From Phaseolus vulgaris (taxonomy: Eukaryota; Streptophyta; Magnoliopsida; Fabales; Fabaceae): a stretch of 64,000 nt of DNA. Each line of letters opens with the position of its first letter. Positions within the stretch are counted from its first letter, which is position 1. The notes beneath the pieces are model-generated. The model worked only from the letters and a program-made list of their open reading frames with translations, was not told the origin of the DNA and ran no database searches. Of the stretch, positions 1-12,273 are shown piece after piece. Position numbers and translations under genes: made by a program. The stretch spans positions 3,177,913-3,241,912 of the forward strand of contig NC_023750.2 in assembly GCF_000499845.2 (NCBI RefSeq), in the 5' to 3' direction.

Positions 1-80
1 GCATAGTCCTAGGTAAAGATCTTATTTAGGACTCTAACAATAGCATAGCATAATTAAAGCATAGTTTTCACAGACACTAT

Positions 81-1764
81 TCAGAGGCTTTGATAAAGCT
101 CCAATGGAAGACGTGGTTGGAGCATAACTCGAAGTGGTTGTTCCTTGGGCAAAGCCACTCCTAACCCTTCAGTCATATCAACCTCAGCACCATCTTTTAA
201 GCAAATATGAAACCCTTGAAGCAACCGAGCCAAGGTCAAGTGAGTCACTTGTAGCCCAAATGCCATGCCAGGGCATGACCTTCTTCCAAAGCTAAATGGA
301 ATCAACTCAAAGTCCTGACTCATAAAATCAATGTCTCTATGACTGCTCAGGAACCTCTCTGGCTGAAACTCATTGGGGTTAGCCCATACTTCTGGGTCCC
401 TTTGCAAGTTCCATAAGTTTATAAGCAAACGTGTCCCCTTTGGGACATGGTACCCTACCAGAGAGCAATCTTCCATGACCTCCCTGATTCCTGTTAAGGG
501 TGCTGGTGGATATAAACGAAGGGTCTCTTTGATAATGGCATGGAGATAATTGAGATTTTTAATGTCAGATTCTTCAACCCATCTTTCTTTTCCTACGTGG
601 GTGTCCAATTCTTGTAGGGCCACCTTCAGAACCTTTGGATGGTTTAGGAGCAATGACAGTGCCCATGTTAGTGTCATAGCTGTGCTTCCTGAACCAGTAA
701 GGATAAGAAGCTGCACCAAAAACTTTGTCAGATTCCAAGCCTTTTTTATCATTCTAAAAACATTATAGAAATTTCAGAAAAATTAAAAAACACACACGTA
801 CCATTGCTGTTGCTTTGATAACAGTCTCTTTCTTATAGCCACAAATCTCTTCTTGCTCTTCGAACGTTGAGATCATAACATCCATGAAGTCCCTTTCACA
901 TTTCCCATCTCTTACTCTATCTCTCAAATGTTCTTCCATCCATTTCTGCAGAATGAGGTCAGTTTGCTTAGCTGTTCTTTTCATGAAACTCACGTACCCT
1001 TGGAAATCAAACCAGCTAAGAGATGGAATTGCATCAGCCACCACAAAAACACCAAACAAATACGTGGAATCTCTTATGGACTTCCTCAGCTTCCATGCCT
1101 CATTATCTTCTTGGTTAACCGTGTCCCCTCCAAATCTCTTCCCAGCGATCATCCTCACAATTATATTGAAGGTGGTGTGCTCCAATAGATTGCTTATAGC
1201 CACTTCAGTTGAGCCCTTCACGTTCTTTGGGGACGACATTGATGAGTACAAGTCCTTCACAAGAGAGAATGTTTCAGTGTCTCTCACGTGCTTCAGCTTC
1301 TCAAGCCTGTAGCTTGATAAAATCTCAAGAACAGCCATTTTTCTAATCTCACGCCAGTAGTTTCCGTAAGGGGCAAGGCCAAATATTGCATTGTTGTAAC
1401 CCATGAGTCTCCCTCCAGTAGTGTTTGGCCTTGAGGCAAAAACTCTGTCGTTTGTTGTGAGGCACTCCTTGGCAATTTCCCTGCTGTTCACCACTATGGT
1501 GGGGTGGCAACCCAGTTTGACACAGAAGATTGGACCATATTTCTCAGCCATGGCTGAAAAGGTCCTGAAATAGGGTATTCTGGCATTGAGAAGATGGAGG
1601 TGCCCTATGAAAGGTAAAGCACCATAAGGTTCTGGTATTTTGGTACCCTTTTTTCGTTTAGTAGATTCATTGGGAGATGTAAAGAACCTAAACACTTTGT
1701 ATGCAATTAACAAAGCTAAGATTCCTGCAACAACAGAAGCTTGGACATAGGAAGATGGATCCAT
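81..1764 (-). CDS. CYP82-family cytochrome P450, copy 1 (two exons)
   Basis: The exons are 1764-802 and 710-81, with a 91-bp GT-AG intron (711-801; donor GTACGT, acceptor TGCAG), giving 530 residues, the usual size for CYP82 enzymes. Such enzymes are ER-anchored haem monooxygenases, usually of specialised metabolism. Visible features: an N-terminal membrane anchor (about residues 9-28), the hinge around PEPYGALPFIG, the C-helix WREIR, the K-helix ETLR (about 383-386), PERF, and the haem-binding FSFGRRSCPG with Cys467. The start at 1764 (MDPSSYV) is preferred over the upstream in-frame ATG at 1830 because the paralogue starts with MDPASYV and a TATA box lies between the two ATGs. Odd point: the I-helix reads TGSGST instead of the usual A/G-G-x-D/E-T-T, so the acidic residue is missing. 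The family call is secure; subfamily (CYP82A or D) and substrate are not. Confidence 0.95.
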
Positions 1765-1802
1765 TGTTGGAGGATTAATTGTGTACACACTAATTGGACA
1801 TT

Positions 1803-1811
1803 TATTTATAG
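1803..1811 (-). promoter_or_regulatory. TATA box of P450 copy 1
   Basis: CTATAAATA reads on the minus strand about 40 bp upstream of the MDPSS start codon. This implies a very short 5' leader of roughly 10-20 nt and supports the start at 1764. The position is typical for a plant TATA box, but the transcription start was not observed. Confidence 0.6.
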
Positions 1812-2040
1812 GATCTGAATTCTCTTGCATTATTGAATGAATGACATGATTTTTTTGTTTTTTTATGAACGTGGTCTAGAATCTTAAAAATTTATCTACC
1901 TTCTTGTGGACACGAATTTCTGTTTAACAAAGCGCTTGTTTAAAGCATGAGAATATTTTGAAATATTTTTATAAAAGCCAGGAAATGATATAGTAACAGA
2001 TTACAATAATTACAAGAGAATGATTGAAAAGGAATCAAAT

Positions 2041-2565
2041 TTAGAAACCATAAATAGTTAGGTATTATATTTACTAAAATTAGATATTATTTTAAATACT
2101 AAAATTATTGATATATAAAGTAGTTTTTATTATTAATAAAAATTTATAAAATAATTTATATATTTGTATCTAATTTAGCTATCAAATTTTAGTTACTATG
2201 TTTTATGTTTTAAATTAGATGTTATTTTAGATACTAAAATTATTGATATATAAAATTATTTCTATTATTAATAAAAATTTATAAATTTTTTATAAATTAG
2301 TATCTAAATTAGTTATCAAAATTTTAGTTATTAATGTTTTAGATTTTAAATTAGTCTCTAAAGATTAATGAAGACTAATTTAAAATATAAAGTAGTTAAT
2401 AGTTAAAATCTTGATAATGTTAGATATTAATTTAAATTTTTTATTAATTATAGAAACTACTTTAAATAACTATAATTTTTTAATTTATAAAATAATTTCT
2501 AATTTAATAAATTTTAATTAATTATTTTGATTTTTAAAATTAGTTAGTGATATAAATTTATAGAG
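2041..2565. repeat. Decayed CACTA-type foldback element with an internal tandem duplication
   Basis: The sequence is built from the same phrases as the intact foldback elements further along (attagatatta, tttctattatt, ggtatctaa-like blocks in both orientations). It contains two tandem copies of about 130 bp (about 2072-2200 and 2205-2333). Clear terminal CACTA motifs and a target-site duplication were not found, so it is a remnant. Confidence 0.5.
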
Positions 2566-4345
2566 TGAATATATAAGTTAAAAAAGTTCGAGAAATCCGA
2601 CACGAATGAATTATAAATTCATACAAGAAAATCAAGCCTATTTTTAGATGAAAAAACCCATCGTTGGAAAGGGGAAAATTTAATAAAGGTGACAAACCAA
2701 ATTTTTCTAAGGAAACTAGTTATTAAGTTGGTGGAATTTTTATACCAATAATATAGTTATACAAAAATATAATTTATTTTATCTAATACAATTATTAAAA
2801 GGTAATTTAATGTCTCATTTGAGATAAATGCAACTTATTAAAAGGACTAATATATAAATAATTAAAAACTAAATTGTAAATGAGTTGAAGAAGAATATTT
2901 TCTAAAATTAACTATAATGGGAATACTAATTGTAAGAGCTTAATTTTTAGTAATGTGAAAAGTCCCCTCTCTGACATGAATTTTTTTTTTCAACCCTTAT
3001 ATGAATGATGAGGGAGAAGAAGAAGGAAGAAAAACAAAATAACATTATTTCTTCATTTCTAAAACAATTTAAAACACACCAAAGGTTTCGTACAATAGAT
3101 AGGTATTGTTGTAGCTAGTGAAAATTAAATGTATCCAACATCTTGTTAGTTTTCTATAATTGAGAGTAGTGGAAAATGAAAATTTGCATAATATATCAGA
3201 CCATGTATTATGAAATTTATGATTCTCAATAAATAAATATTTTCTCTCAATATTTTACAAACATAAGTTATAAAATTTGAGGATTTTTAAAGGAATGTAC
3301 TGCTTATTTGAGATAGTGTTTTTGTTTATATTTCTGAGAGAAAACCTTCATTTTTACAAATAAATAAAATCTCGTACGGTTTGAATTTTATAAAGTTTAT
3401 CATTTACCTTACATTTGACTCTTTACAAAAGAAATAGTTTCATCAAACCATATTGTTGTTGGAAATCAATAAAATTTAATGAAATAAATGATTGTAACAC
3501 TAGTGAATCAAAATTATGAGAAGATATTGCAGGCTAAAATTACAAATAAAGTTGGGATAGGTATGAGTTTTACTATCGATATCTTCATTATAAAGTAAAA
3601 ATTTATCTTCATCTCTATTCTCATATTCAATAGATATGAAGTTTTAGTCTCATCCTTATTCTTATTGGTTAACGGGTATAGTAGTATTCACACTCACACT
3701 CGTACATGTCCTTATACTATTTTAAATATTAATTACATATTTTTTACAAAAGAATAAAAAAATATGAAGTTATCAATGCTTTAATGTCAAAAGAATAAAT
3801 ATTTTATTTTCTTACAAGTCAAATATTAAGAAAAATGTGTAAATATGATATCATAGTACCAAGTAATAATTGGATAAAGGTCAATAATTATAGAAAGGAG
3901 TAAAAATGATCAAATGTGTTGATTAGATGAAATTGATGATTTCATTTCTAAAATGTAATACATATCATTTTAATAAAACTAAACAAAGAAAAAAAAATGT
4001 GTAATCAAGGTTATGATGAGAGAAAAATACCTTGAACATATGAGTAAACTTCAAATGATTCAAATCATTAAGAGAGAATGATTTTTTAAAGGAAATAATG
4101 GTTCTTCAAATGAAACAAAACCAAAAATTAAGGAGAACAAAGAAGATAAGTTTCTTATGTTACTAGTGTTGAACTTGAAGAGTAATGTCATGTCTCAAGA
4201 GAAGTTATTTTGTTGATAATGTTTAAAGATTCTGATCTTAAAGATGTATTGTGTTATAACTTTCATTGCATGTGTTTGAGAATCTTATACACAAGATATT
4301 CATCACAAGAGTTTTAGTATAATACACAATAATCTTAAAATTAAC
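2566..4345. other. AT-rich intergenic DNA
   Basis: No ORF of convincing composition, RNA gene or element boundary was seen. Around 3540-3720 there are short phrases typical of decayed repeats, without definable ends. Confidence 0.5.
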
Positions 4346-4349
4346 CAAC

Positions 4350-5060
4350 AAAAAATTGTTTTTAAAATAGTTAAAACATGTAAAAAAAAGTTTTAAGTTT
4401 GTTTTAATCAATTAAAGTCTCACATAAATATGAGTAAATTATTCTTTATATATTTCAGAACATGATAATAAATTATTCACACTTTGTTAACTAAATAAAA
4501 AAAAACAAAAAAAAAATTGTTTTTAACTATTCGTCGAAAATAATTGATTATCGTCTTTAATAATCCATTAACATTATTTATAGGTTCTTTTCTAAAATAA
4601 ATAAAAAGTGGAAATAGTCAATTAACACGTGCATTAACCAATTAAATTAGAAAACGTTTTAAATTATTTTCAAATTTTACTGAGACTAATCGATTACCAA
4701 CTTCAGATAATGGATTAAATGCATATGAATAAGTTTTAATCAACATTTTCTAAACTCTATACTTTTATTTAAGATCTTTATGAGCTATTTTCATTTGTTA
4801 AAAGAGTGCTTTCAGTAGTATTCAAAGAAATCTTTCAAAAGGTTGTGTTGTGCAACTGAAGTCTCTTGTGCTACTTCTGTTGTGTTGTTTTCTAGTAACA
4901 TTTTTCTTTCCTAAGTTGTTAGAGTGTTTCTAGTTTATATCCTTTTTAGTTTTCAAGAGTTGATTTGGTTAGTTCCCTCTTAGTTTGATCCAAAGGTAGG
5001 ACATATCCTCTTGATTGTATTTAGCAGTTGATCTTATGTTATTGTCTTATGTATATTTCT
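4350..5060 (+). repeat. LTR-like fragment with TAATCGATTA-type motifs
   Basis: Several near-repeated phrases occur (aataattgattatcg, aatcgattaccaac, aaccaattaaat). They are followed by a more GC-balanced, T-rich tract (4800-5060) that looks like the transcribed 3' part of a plant LTR. No matching second copy or internal coding region was found, so this is a fragment of uncertain class. Nothing recognisable follows at 5061-5536. Confidence 0.35.
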
Positions 5061-5536
5061 TTTGTGCTTAGTGCTTATATAAAACATATAACGATAATGA
5101 ACTTCATTTATTCTAAGATTAAATATTTGATACTAGATGTAGATGTAGGGTCAGTCATCTTCTACCTTAACAAAATTGGTCCATTTCAACTGTATGTACT
5201 CCACTAGTTAAATTAGGCATACAATTAATATCAAAATTTAAATTAACATCTGATCTCTTCATCGTGATCAGTTTTTTAGATCCAATAGTTAAGTCTAATC
5301 CCATGTTTTTAATGGTGAATTTTCACAATTCTATCCTTCAAAATCTGTACACGGTTGCATTTAAGGCATTAACATATTATCCTCCATTAAATCTAAACAA
5401 AAAAGCCATAAAAATCCTAAATAAACATGAGGAATGGTTCTTTTCGTTTGGTCTTGCAGCTAATGCATCATTTATTGCACACAAAAAGTGAGAGAGCTTA
5501 TGTTGTGGAAACGGTTAGAATGGATGACTTTAAACT

Positions 5537-5550
5537 AGAGGGGGGGGGGG
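5537..5550 (+). promoter_or_regulatory. Polypurine tract of an LTR retrotransposon (probable)
   Basis: A tagag run followed by about 11 G residues abuts an LTR-like segment. Long G-rich polypurine tracts directly before the 3' LTR are usual in legume LTR elements. No internal coding region remains upstream. Confidence 0.4.
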
Positions 5551-6690
5551 ATTGTTTAAAGAGGGTTTTCGTAAACTTTTAAGTCAAGAAAGAAATTCTC
5601 TCAAGAAACAATTGATAAGGAATCCAGTTTGCAAAAACACCAAGCAAAAACAACAGTACCAGAAAAACAATCGGTTGTTTCGCAAAAACAATCTGTTGTT
5701 TATACCAGCAAACAAATATCAAAACTGAATTTAAAGAGATTAAGGATAGAGAGATTGCACACAGATGTTTATACTGGTTCACTCTAAACCCAGAGCTACA
5801 TCCAGTCTTCTCAGAAACCACTGAGGAAATCCACTAAGCAACCACACCTTGATTAGTTACACCACAACCAAGAAAGTGACATTGATCCCCTCAAGACACA
5901 CACTTCTCTTGGCCAACACACCAACACTAAGATTGTTGATCTTGATCCCCTCAAGAACACACAACAAATCTCAGCAAACACACAAACGAAACTTTTTCAA
6001 CAGAGTACAAGGATTATACTTGTTACAGAAGATAATCTGAAATCAATACAAGCAGAATCCTATTCCACACACTTTGATCAATCACAAACTCTAAGCAATC
6101 TCAGCTCTTTGAAAAACTCAGAATCTGTATTCAAAAACTTGTTTCTCAATTCTGTTTTTCTGAATTTATTCAAAGATGTTGTTTGTTATCAAATCTTAAC
6201 AAACTCTTAAATTGCATTTAAAGATTGGTCAAAGCATTTAAAGACTGCAGCGTAAGCAGTTAAATCATTTAAAGCTTAGTCAAAGATAAAACAGTTTTTC
6301 TGTTATGGTACCAAAACAAACCATCGGTTGTTTCCTCGAATCAATCGGTTGTTTTGGTTTTAACAGCTCAACCATTTGAAAAACAGTTTTCAATCTTTTC
6401 TAAAAACATCTAAGTATAAGCAATCAGTTGTTTCGACAAAACAATCGGTTGTTTTTAACTTAGTTTGAAAAACATTTTTGTTTCAAAAAGATTGAGAATG
6501 CCTATGCTTTGGATTCAATCAAGAGGTGGATTACATACACAATCTACCCCAGATCCTAACTAAAACAGCACAGTAACAGCAAGCACAGCCAAGGCTTCAA
6601 CATCCTTCAAAAGATTTGGATTCTTCAAAGCTTGAACACCACTTGGTTCAACAGAAACTAGTGCAAAAGACTAGTGATTTTGAATTGACT
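5551..6690 (+). repeat. Probable 3' or solo LTR with repeated AATCGGTTGTTT motifs
   Basis: About 1.1 kb holds multiple copies of the phrase acaatcggttgttt (near 5668, 5690, 6325, 6345, 6425, 6445) and short direct repeats such as 'gatcccctcaag'. It follows a polypurine tract. The right end is not sharply defined. No partner LTR is in the window, so it may be a solo LTR. The class (copia or gypsy) was not determined. Confidence 0.4.
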
Positions 6691-7779
6691 TAGGCTATTT
6701 TGTCATATTATAAGCCTATAATTAAATTTAATATTTCAAAAGTTTACTACTTAGTAAGTTAAAAATTTATTTAAACTATGGAGCAACATATTTTGTGTTT
6801 ATACGTTTCACAATATATGTAAATTATAGGTAAAAGTCAATTCTAAGTTTTCTCTCAACCATCACATTAAGTGATGGAACATAGGTCCTCACATTAATGG
6901 AATAGAAAGTTGAGTAACCAATTAAATCAATAATTCTAAATTCATTATTATCACATAAATTTCCATTGAGAAAAAGATAAATTTAAGAATATTTTATGCT
7001 TCATTTTTATATTGTAGTATTGATTCAATGCAATAAAGCAGGTAAGAATCTTGAGCTTAAGAATCTCACCCATTTTACCCAGTATTAATATTTAAAACAA
7101 TTTAAATAGAACTAAGCAACATGTTCAACTATTTCTCTTTACATATGTTCTAGCAAAGTTAAAATCCAACCTTATTTATGATAAAAAAAAATGAAAAACC
7201 ACACATACTAATCATAAATACAAAATAAATTAATAATAAATGTCTTTTATTCAAACCCTAGATTTAAAAGAAAAGTTTGTTTCAAATAAATAGAAAGCTC
7301 TAATGGAAGCAATTTAAACTTATTATTTTATTGTTAAATTTATTAAAAACAAAATTTGCCTACTAGTTTATCTAGATTTTAGTTTCATTATCTAAACTTC
7401 ATGTTATTGAAAACTCTTCCAATTTTACTAGTGGATGTTTTAATTAAATATAATTATCTCTTTGATATTAATATTTTTTAATGGTTTGTGTAAATTGAAT
7501 TTGATGGTTGCTATTTTTATTGTTCATCGTATTATTGGCTATAAATATGATTTAATGAATGAACAATATTTTTTTTTCCGGTGACACAAACTTTTTAAGT
7601 CACATTTTTAGTAAAAGTAGAGAAATTGATAAGGAATGAATTTTTTCCACATTTAAATTTTATTGATATAAATATTAGAGTAAATTGCAATAAAAAAAAC
7701 ATGATATATTTTTTCCCACTGAAGGATGGAAAAACAAGTTTGATTAATTGACTTTGTCTCAACGAAACTGCCGAAAGTT
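6691..7779. other. AT-rich intergenic DNA
   Basis: Nothing recognisable: no coding potential, no clear repeat ends. Confidence 0.5.
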
Positions 7780-8592
7780 GTTTTTTTTTTTTTTTTTTTA
7801 TCGGCAATAACAAATAAATAAATTAGAACCACTTCAGGGATGATTCAACCCTTATACACATTACACAAAACCAATTCCAGTTGCATACCACCAAAACCAA
7901 CAAAACAATCCCTGTCCATATATAAACTAAAAAAAAAACTTTAGTAAACTAACCTCATACACTCCATTGGTTCCAAACACCAATCAGAATAGGAGAAGGA
8001 AACTGACCGGGAATTTGTAGCCACCCAGGACCACACCTTTACTTGTACCAATGCAAAAACTTCAGATACATCCGCCACTCCTCCTTTGAAAATTAAGCGA
8101 TTCCTGTGGCTCCAAATTTCACTAACCACCCCTACCCAGATTGTGTTCCAAACTACCAGACTCGTCTCAGAAGAAAAGCTCAGCCTAAACTGATCAAAGT
8201 TCAACTTCGGCTCAATGTGAGACACAAACAGAATCCCAAGCCATCTATAGCATAAACACCAAACTCGCCAAGCAAAACTGCATCCAAAGAACAAGTGACT
8301 ACCAGACTCTTCCTCTTTCCCGCAAAAAATGCACCACAGACTTTCTAACTGCACCCCTCTTCTACTAAGATTAACCCTAGTAGCAAGCTTGTTTTCCAAC
8401 ACCCTCCAAGCCAAAAGCCCTGCTGAAGGAATTGCCTTGGACCCCCATAACTTACAGAAAACCGGCGAAGAAACCACCTCATTGTCCTTCCTAATAAGGT
8501 TATACGCAGAGCTGACTGTAAAAAATTGGAGACCCCCAACCTTCCAAATCCATTTATCAAAGTGGCTTGACCGGGTTGCATCAATCGTTTAA
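7780..8592 (-). mobile_element. 5'-truncated LINE (3' end with RT zinc-binding domain and poly-A)
   Basis: The minus strand is open from about 8589 to 7941 and encodes the C-terminal part of a plant LINE polyprotein: the segment FTVSSAYNLI, then the zinc-binding reverse-transcriptase domain (LLAWRVLENKLATRVNL, CIFCGKEEESGSHLFFGC) and W-rich tail. A poly-T tract at 7780-7799 on the plus strand is the element's poly-A tail. The catalytic RT core is absent, as in ordinary 5'-truncated LINE insertions. No convincing target-site duplication was found. The open frame suggests a fairly young insertion. Confidence 0.85.
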
Positions 8593-8793
8593 ATTGGTTG
8601 AAAATTTGTCTACCAAAAAATTAGAAAAAACAAAAATAATAATATTTATTTCATAAAATATTCAAATGAATTTTTTTGATTAAATAAAGTAGAATATTGA
8701 AGTAATTTAGTTTAAATTTCATTTGAATATTATTCTTTTATCAGTAAGAGAAATTAAATTTATAAAATAAACTAAGAATATAGTTAATATATG

Positions 8794-9176
8794 CACTACA
8801 ACAAAATCATGAAATAGAAACCATTGTTTAGAGACCAAAATAATTAGTTGGAATAGTAACTAAATTAGAGACCATTTTAGAAATTAAAAAAAAATGGTTT
8901 CTAAATTAGTTTATATTATTGTTAAATAGTTTCTAAATTGGTATCTAATTAACAACTAAGATTTTTGCTACCAAATTTAGAAACTAAATAATGGGTAGTT
9001 AAAACATTGGTTGCTAATTAGATACCAATTTACAAACTATTTAATAATAATAGAAACTAATTTTAGAAACCAATTTTTTTTTTTAGTTTCTGAAATGGTC
9101 TCTAATTTAGTTACTATTACAACTAATTATTTTGGTCTCTAAAAATTGGTTTCTATTTCATGATTTTCTTGTAGTG
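8794..9176. mobile_element. CACTA-type foldback MITE with 3-bp TSD
   Basis: The ends are CACTACAACAAAATCATG and the complementary CATGATTTTCTTGTAGTG. The two halves are near-complete inverted repeats of each other (arms of roughly 180 bp), with no coding content. It is flanked by a direct ATG at 8791-8793 and 9177-9179, which fits the 3-bp duplication made by CACTA (En/Spm) transposons. It is the cleanest member of a family seen repeatedly in this window and could fold into a long hairpin if transcribed. Confidence 0.88.
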
Positions 9177-9179
9177 ATG

Positions 9180-10686
9180 TTTTGATTTTTTTTTTAAACT
9201 AAATTCTTAAAATTGTACAGCAAGAACTTTAAACTTAAGGTTTTAATATAATTAGTATAATAATTAATTACTTTTTATCTTTAAAATTAATTTTTGTTTA
9301 ATAATTTTATTTAGTGTAAAAACAGTTTAACATCTACTAAACTCAAAGTAAATGGTAAATGATTGCTCCAAGAAAGAGTTCAATACAAATAAGAACCTAA
9401 CTTTTTTAAGAAAATAAAAAATGGTATGAAAAGAACAAGATAATGTCGACACAATCCTAGACATGTCCTATGCCCTTGTCGTTGAAAAAAATTGTTACAA
9501 CAACCTATAATTTAGCTTGGTTTGTGAACTACAAAAATGTTGCAATAAATGTATTCTATTTAGATGTGAATTTCATGTAAATAACTATTTGGATATTTGT
9601 TTTTATAAACAAACGTAAAAAAAACAAAATAAATCCATTTATAAATTAAAATTAATGTATAAATAAATTAATTTATAGAAGTTATTTTTTATCAACTTTT
9701 TCAAAATTTTAACTTTAACTCATACATGAGATAATTTGTTTATGAAAAATATAAATTGTTTTTTCTTATTTTTTATAAATACTTACAAATAAGTTTTCTA
9801 GAAGAAGTTGGTTTGATTTTGTTTTGATATGAGTCTAACCATATTAATTTTGACTTTTCCTTTTAAAAGTCTTTTCAAACTTAAACCTTATAAGTAAGTT
9901 ATCTTAATCATGACTTATTTGATGCTATTTTAGGGCGCATTTGGCAAACTAAATTTGAAGTTCTAATTTTTATCTTAAAATACGTTTGGTTGTAAATTTT
10001 ACAGTTAACAAAAGTTAAAAGTTTCAATTTTCTTACCTGGTTTCTGTTTCTTCTTTTTCACGTTTTTCTGCTCATCACTCTCAATGAAGCTTTCCTTTGA
10101 GTTGTCACGGGTTTTTTCCTCTGCTTTTGTTTTTTTCAGAAATAGTGACTATGTGCTTTTACACAAATACCCTTAATATGATGAGTCACCATCTTCTAGA
10201 TGGTATAAGAGAAGTGCTATGCTCCTCTGATAATTTTTACTTGGTCTTTTGTTTTTTTATTTTTTTTATATTTTTCTTGGTCTTTATCGTTTCTTGATTT
10301 TTTTTTAAATCAATAGAGTTCTTATTATCAGAAACCATTACACTAAGTTTAAATTTTATAGTCCATTATTTACATTTTGGAGAAAATGTAGGATTGATTC
10401 TGATTTCTTCACCCCTTAATGAAATTAACTGTCATATTTGGAACATAATTATGAAGATAGTTCTTTTGATCAAGAACGATTCTACTTTTGAGACTTGTAA
10501 AAGATGTAATGTAATGATTTTTCATGGATTACAAAGATTAGAACATCTCAACAATTTGAGATTGTTGGCTATAAGTTGTTAAAAGTTTTTGGAAAGATTT
10601 GTAAGAAAGATTTTTAAAGGGAGGTTAGTTTTGGATCTATATTTACTTCAAAATGTTCGTTCTATCAAATAGGGAGAAAGAAACAC
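9180..10686. other. AT-rich intergenic DNA
   Basis: No supported gene. Short ORFs at 10097-10297 and 10394-10582 have the composition of random AT-rich sequence. Confidence 0.5.
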
Positions 10687-10902
10687 TACTACAAGAAAAT
10701 AATGAAATAGAAACCAATTTTAGAGACAAAAATAATTAGTTGTTATAGTAACTAAATTAGAGACCATTTTAGAAACTAAAAAAAATGGTTTCTAAATTAG
10801 TTTTTATTATTGTTAAATGGTTTCTAAATTAGTATCTAATTAGCAATCAAGGTTTTAACTACCAAATAAAATTAGTTTCTATTTCATGTTTTTCTTGTAA
10901 TG
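10687..10902. mobile_element. Internally deleted CACTA-type foldback MITE
   Basis: It starts with actacaagaaaataatgaaa and ends with tttcatgtttttcttgtaatg, matching the ends of the 8794-9176 element. Most of the second arm is missing. First and penultimate terminal bases have diverged, and no clear target duplication remains. Confidence 0.7.
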
Positions 10903-11400
10903 AAACGTCATACCACTACAATAGAAACCTCTTTTTTCATCGACCAAAATGGACACAAATCAAAGAAAATTGAAGAAAAAGCGTTGGTTATGCAACAACC
11001 AAGAAGCCAACGAGAAAAGTGTGGAAACAAAGTCAATTTGCATTGGCCAGCAAGAGCGACAAAAATTGCATTGGCCAGACAAAAATTGCATGGGCCAAAC
11101 CGATGTGACGCAGATGGAAGTATCATCGGCCTAGCCGACCTAAGCGGGGATGAAATATCATTGGCCAGGCCGACGAAGATGTATAAAAAAAAGTGAAATC
11201 TGAATTTGAGTCGGCCCAACCGATGTGTAATTGGACAAAAAAAAAAAACTTGTGTGGGTCTGACCCACACAAAAATGGAAGCTACAAAAAAAATAAAGAT
11301 TAATAATGATTTGTGTGGACTTAGTCGACACATAAAAACTGAAAAAATGCAGTTTATTTTTATTGTTCTATTCGTTTTCACCTGTAAAAACTTTTAGAAA
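10903..11400. other. Unidentified segment with short repeated ggccag/tcggcc motifs
   Basis: This stretch is less AT-rich than its surroundings and contains reiterated phrases such as cattggccag and tcggccyaacc. ORFs exist in several frames (157 codons on minus, 98 on plus) but none resembles a known protein and their composition follows the repeats. It is probably part of an old repeat. Confidence 0.35.
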
Positions 11401-11687
11401 AAACATACAAATTATAAAAATCATCCAAATCATTCAAATATTTAGATAATTTTAAGTCAGACTGAATATTAATACATAAAATACAACTTAGCAATTAAAA
11501 TAAATCAAAAAATAAAATTGTAAATTAGAAATTAACCAAGATTACTAGAACTTGAAATAGACCATAATAAAATTATATAAAAACGTACTACAAATAAAAA
11601 TATGAAATGCGTCCCTTGAAGTAGAAGTAGCACTGATGTGATTCATAAAAACCTGTAAAAAAAATACAAGTAATGTGGATAACTTGA

Positions 11688-11835
11688 TGTGAGTTGATTT
11701 TTAGATGTTTTCATTTATGGTGGCTTGTTGAGATTTTAACAATTAATGGTGAGGACTTAAGGAAGATTTCCACTGGACACGAACTTAACCAAGTGTTTAA
11801 GTAAGTGTGAAAGTTTACTTCACAGAGGCAAAGAT
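11688..11835. repeat. Dispersed repeat A, copy 1
   Basis: About 150 bp starting tgtgagttgatttttagatg recur at 27101-27257 in the same orientation with scattered substitutions and small indels. No coding function is visible. It may be part of an LTR. Confidence 0.7.
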
Positions 11836-12142
11836 GAAAAACAAGATATGATGAGGATGAGATGCGCAATTGCGGAATTGAAAAAATGGGCACAAGGTAA
11901 CATCAATGGTGGTCATGACCTCCCAAATGATGCACCATACTCATGATTATTAGTGAAACCCAAGAGCAACAAAGAAGAGAAACTAAGAGACAAACAAATA
12001 AAAATGGAATGGAGAAATGAAAGGAAAAATGGAATGAGAAAACTTATGATGGTGGGTGAGAAATGTCATGCCACTTGGAGGGTGATGTGCTTCAAGATGA
12101 GTGTGTTGGTCGCCGCCACTTGAGAGTTTCCCAATCAATCAA

Positions 12143-12273
12143 GATAAGACCTCAAACCTAAGAGGACATAAGCTTCACTAAGAGCTCACACAATTTGTGC
12201 AGAGTTTCTTTACTTCATTCAAATTTAACTTGTAAAATACAATGGGTAAACCTCATATTTATAGGTGAAGGAG
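12143..12273. repeat. Dispersed repeat B, copy 1
   Basis: The segment gataagacctcaaacctaag through ttataggtga recurs at 23006-23140. The surrounding 11.9-12.7 kb (with TATTTATAGG and conserved-looking mixed sequence) resembles a decayed plant LTR, but no second LTR was found. Confidence 0.65.

Noticed and set aside
763..1830. Upstream ATG at 1830 as the start of P450 copy 1
   Set aside because: The extra 22 residues are absent from the paralogue, and the TATA box lies between that ATG and the one at 1764.
5264..5491. 75-codon ORF as a gene
   Set aside because: No recognisable domain; it lies in decayed retroelement surroundings just before a polypurine tract.
10908..11381. 157-codon minus-strand ORF as a gene
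   Set aside because: It overlaps open frames on the other strand, contains reiterated short motifs and resembles no protein family.
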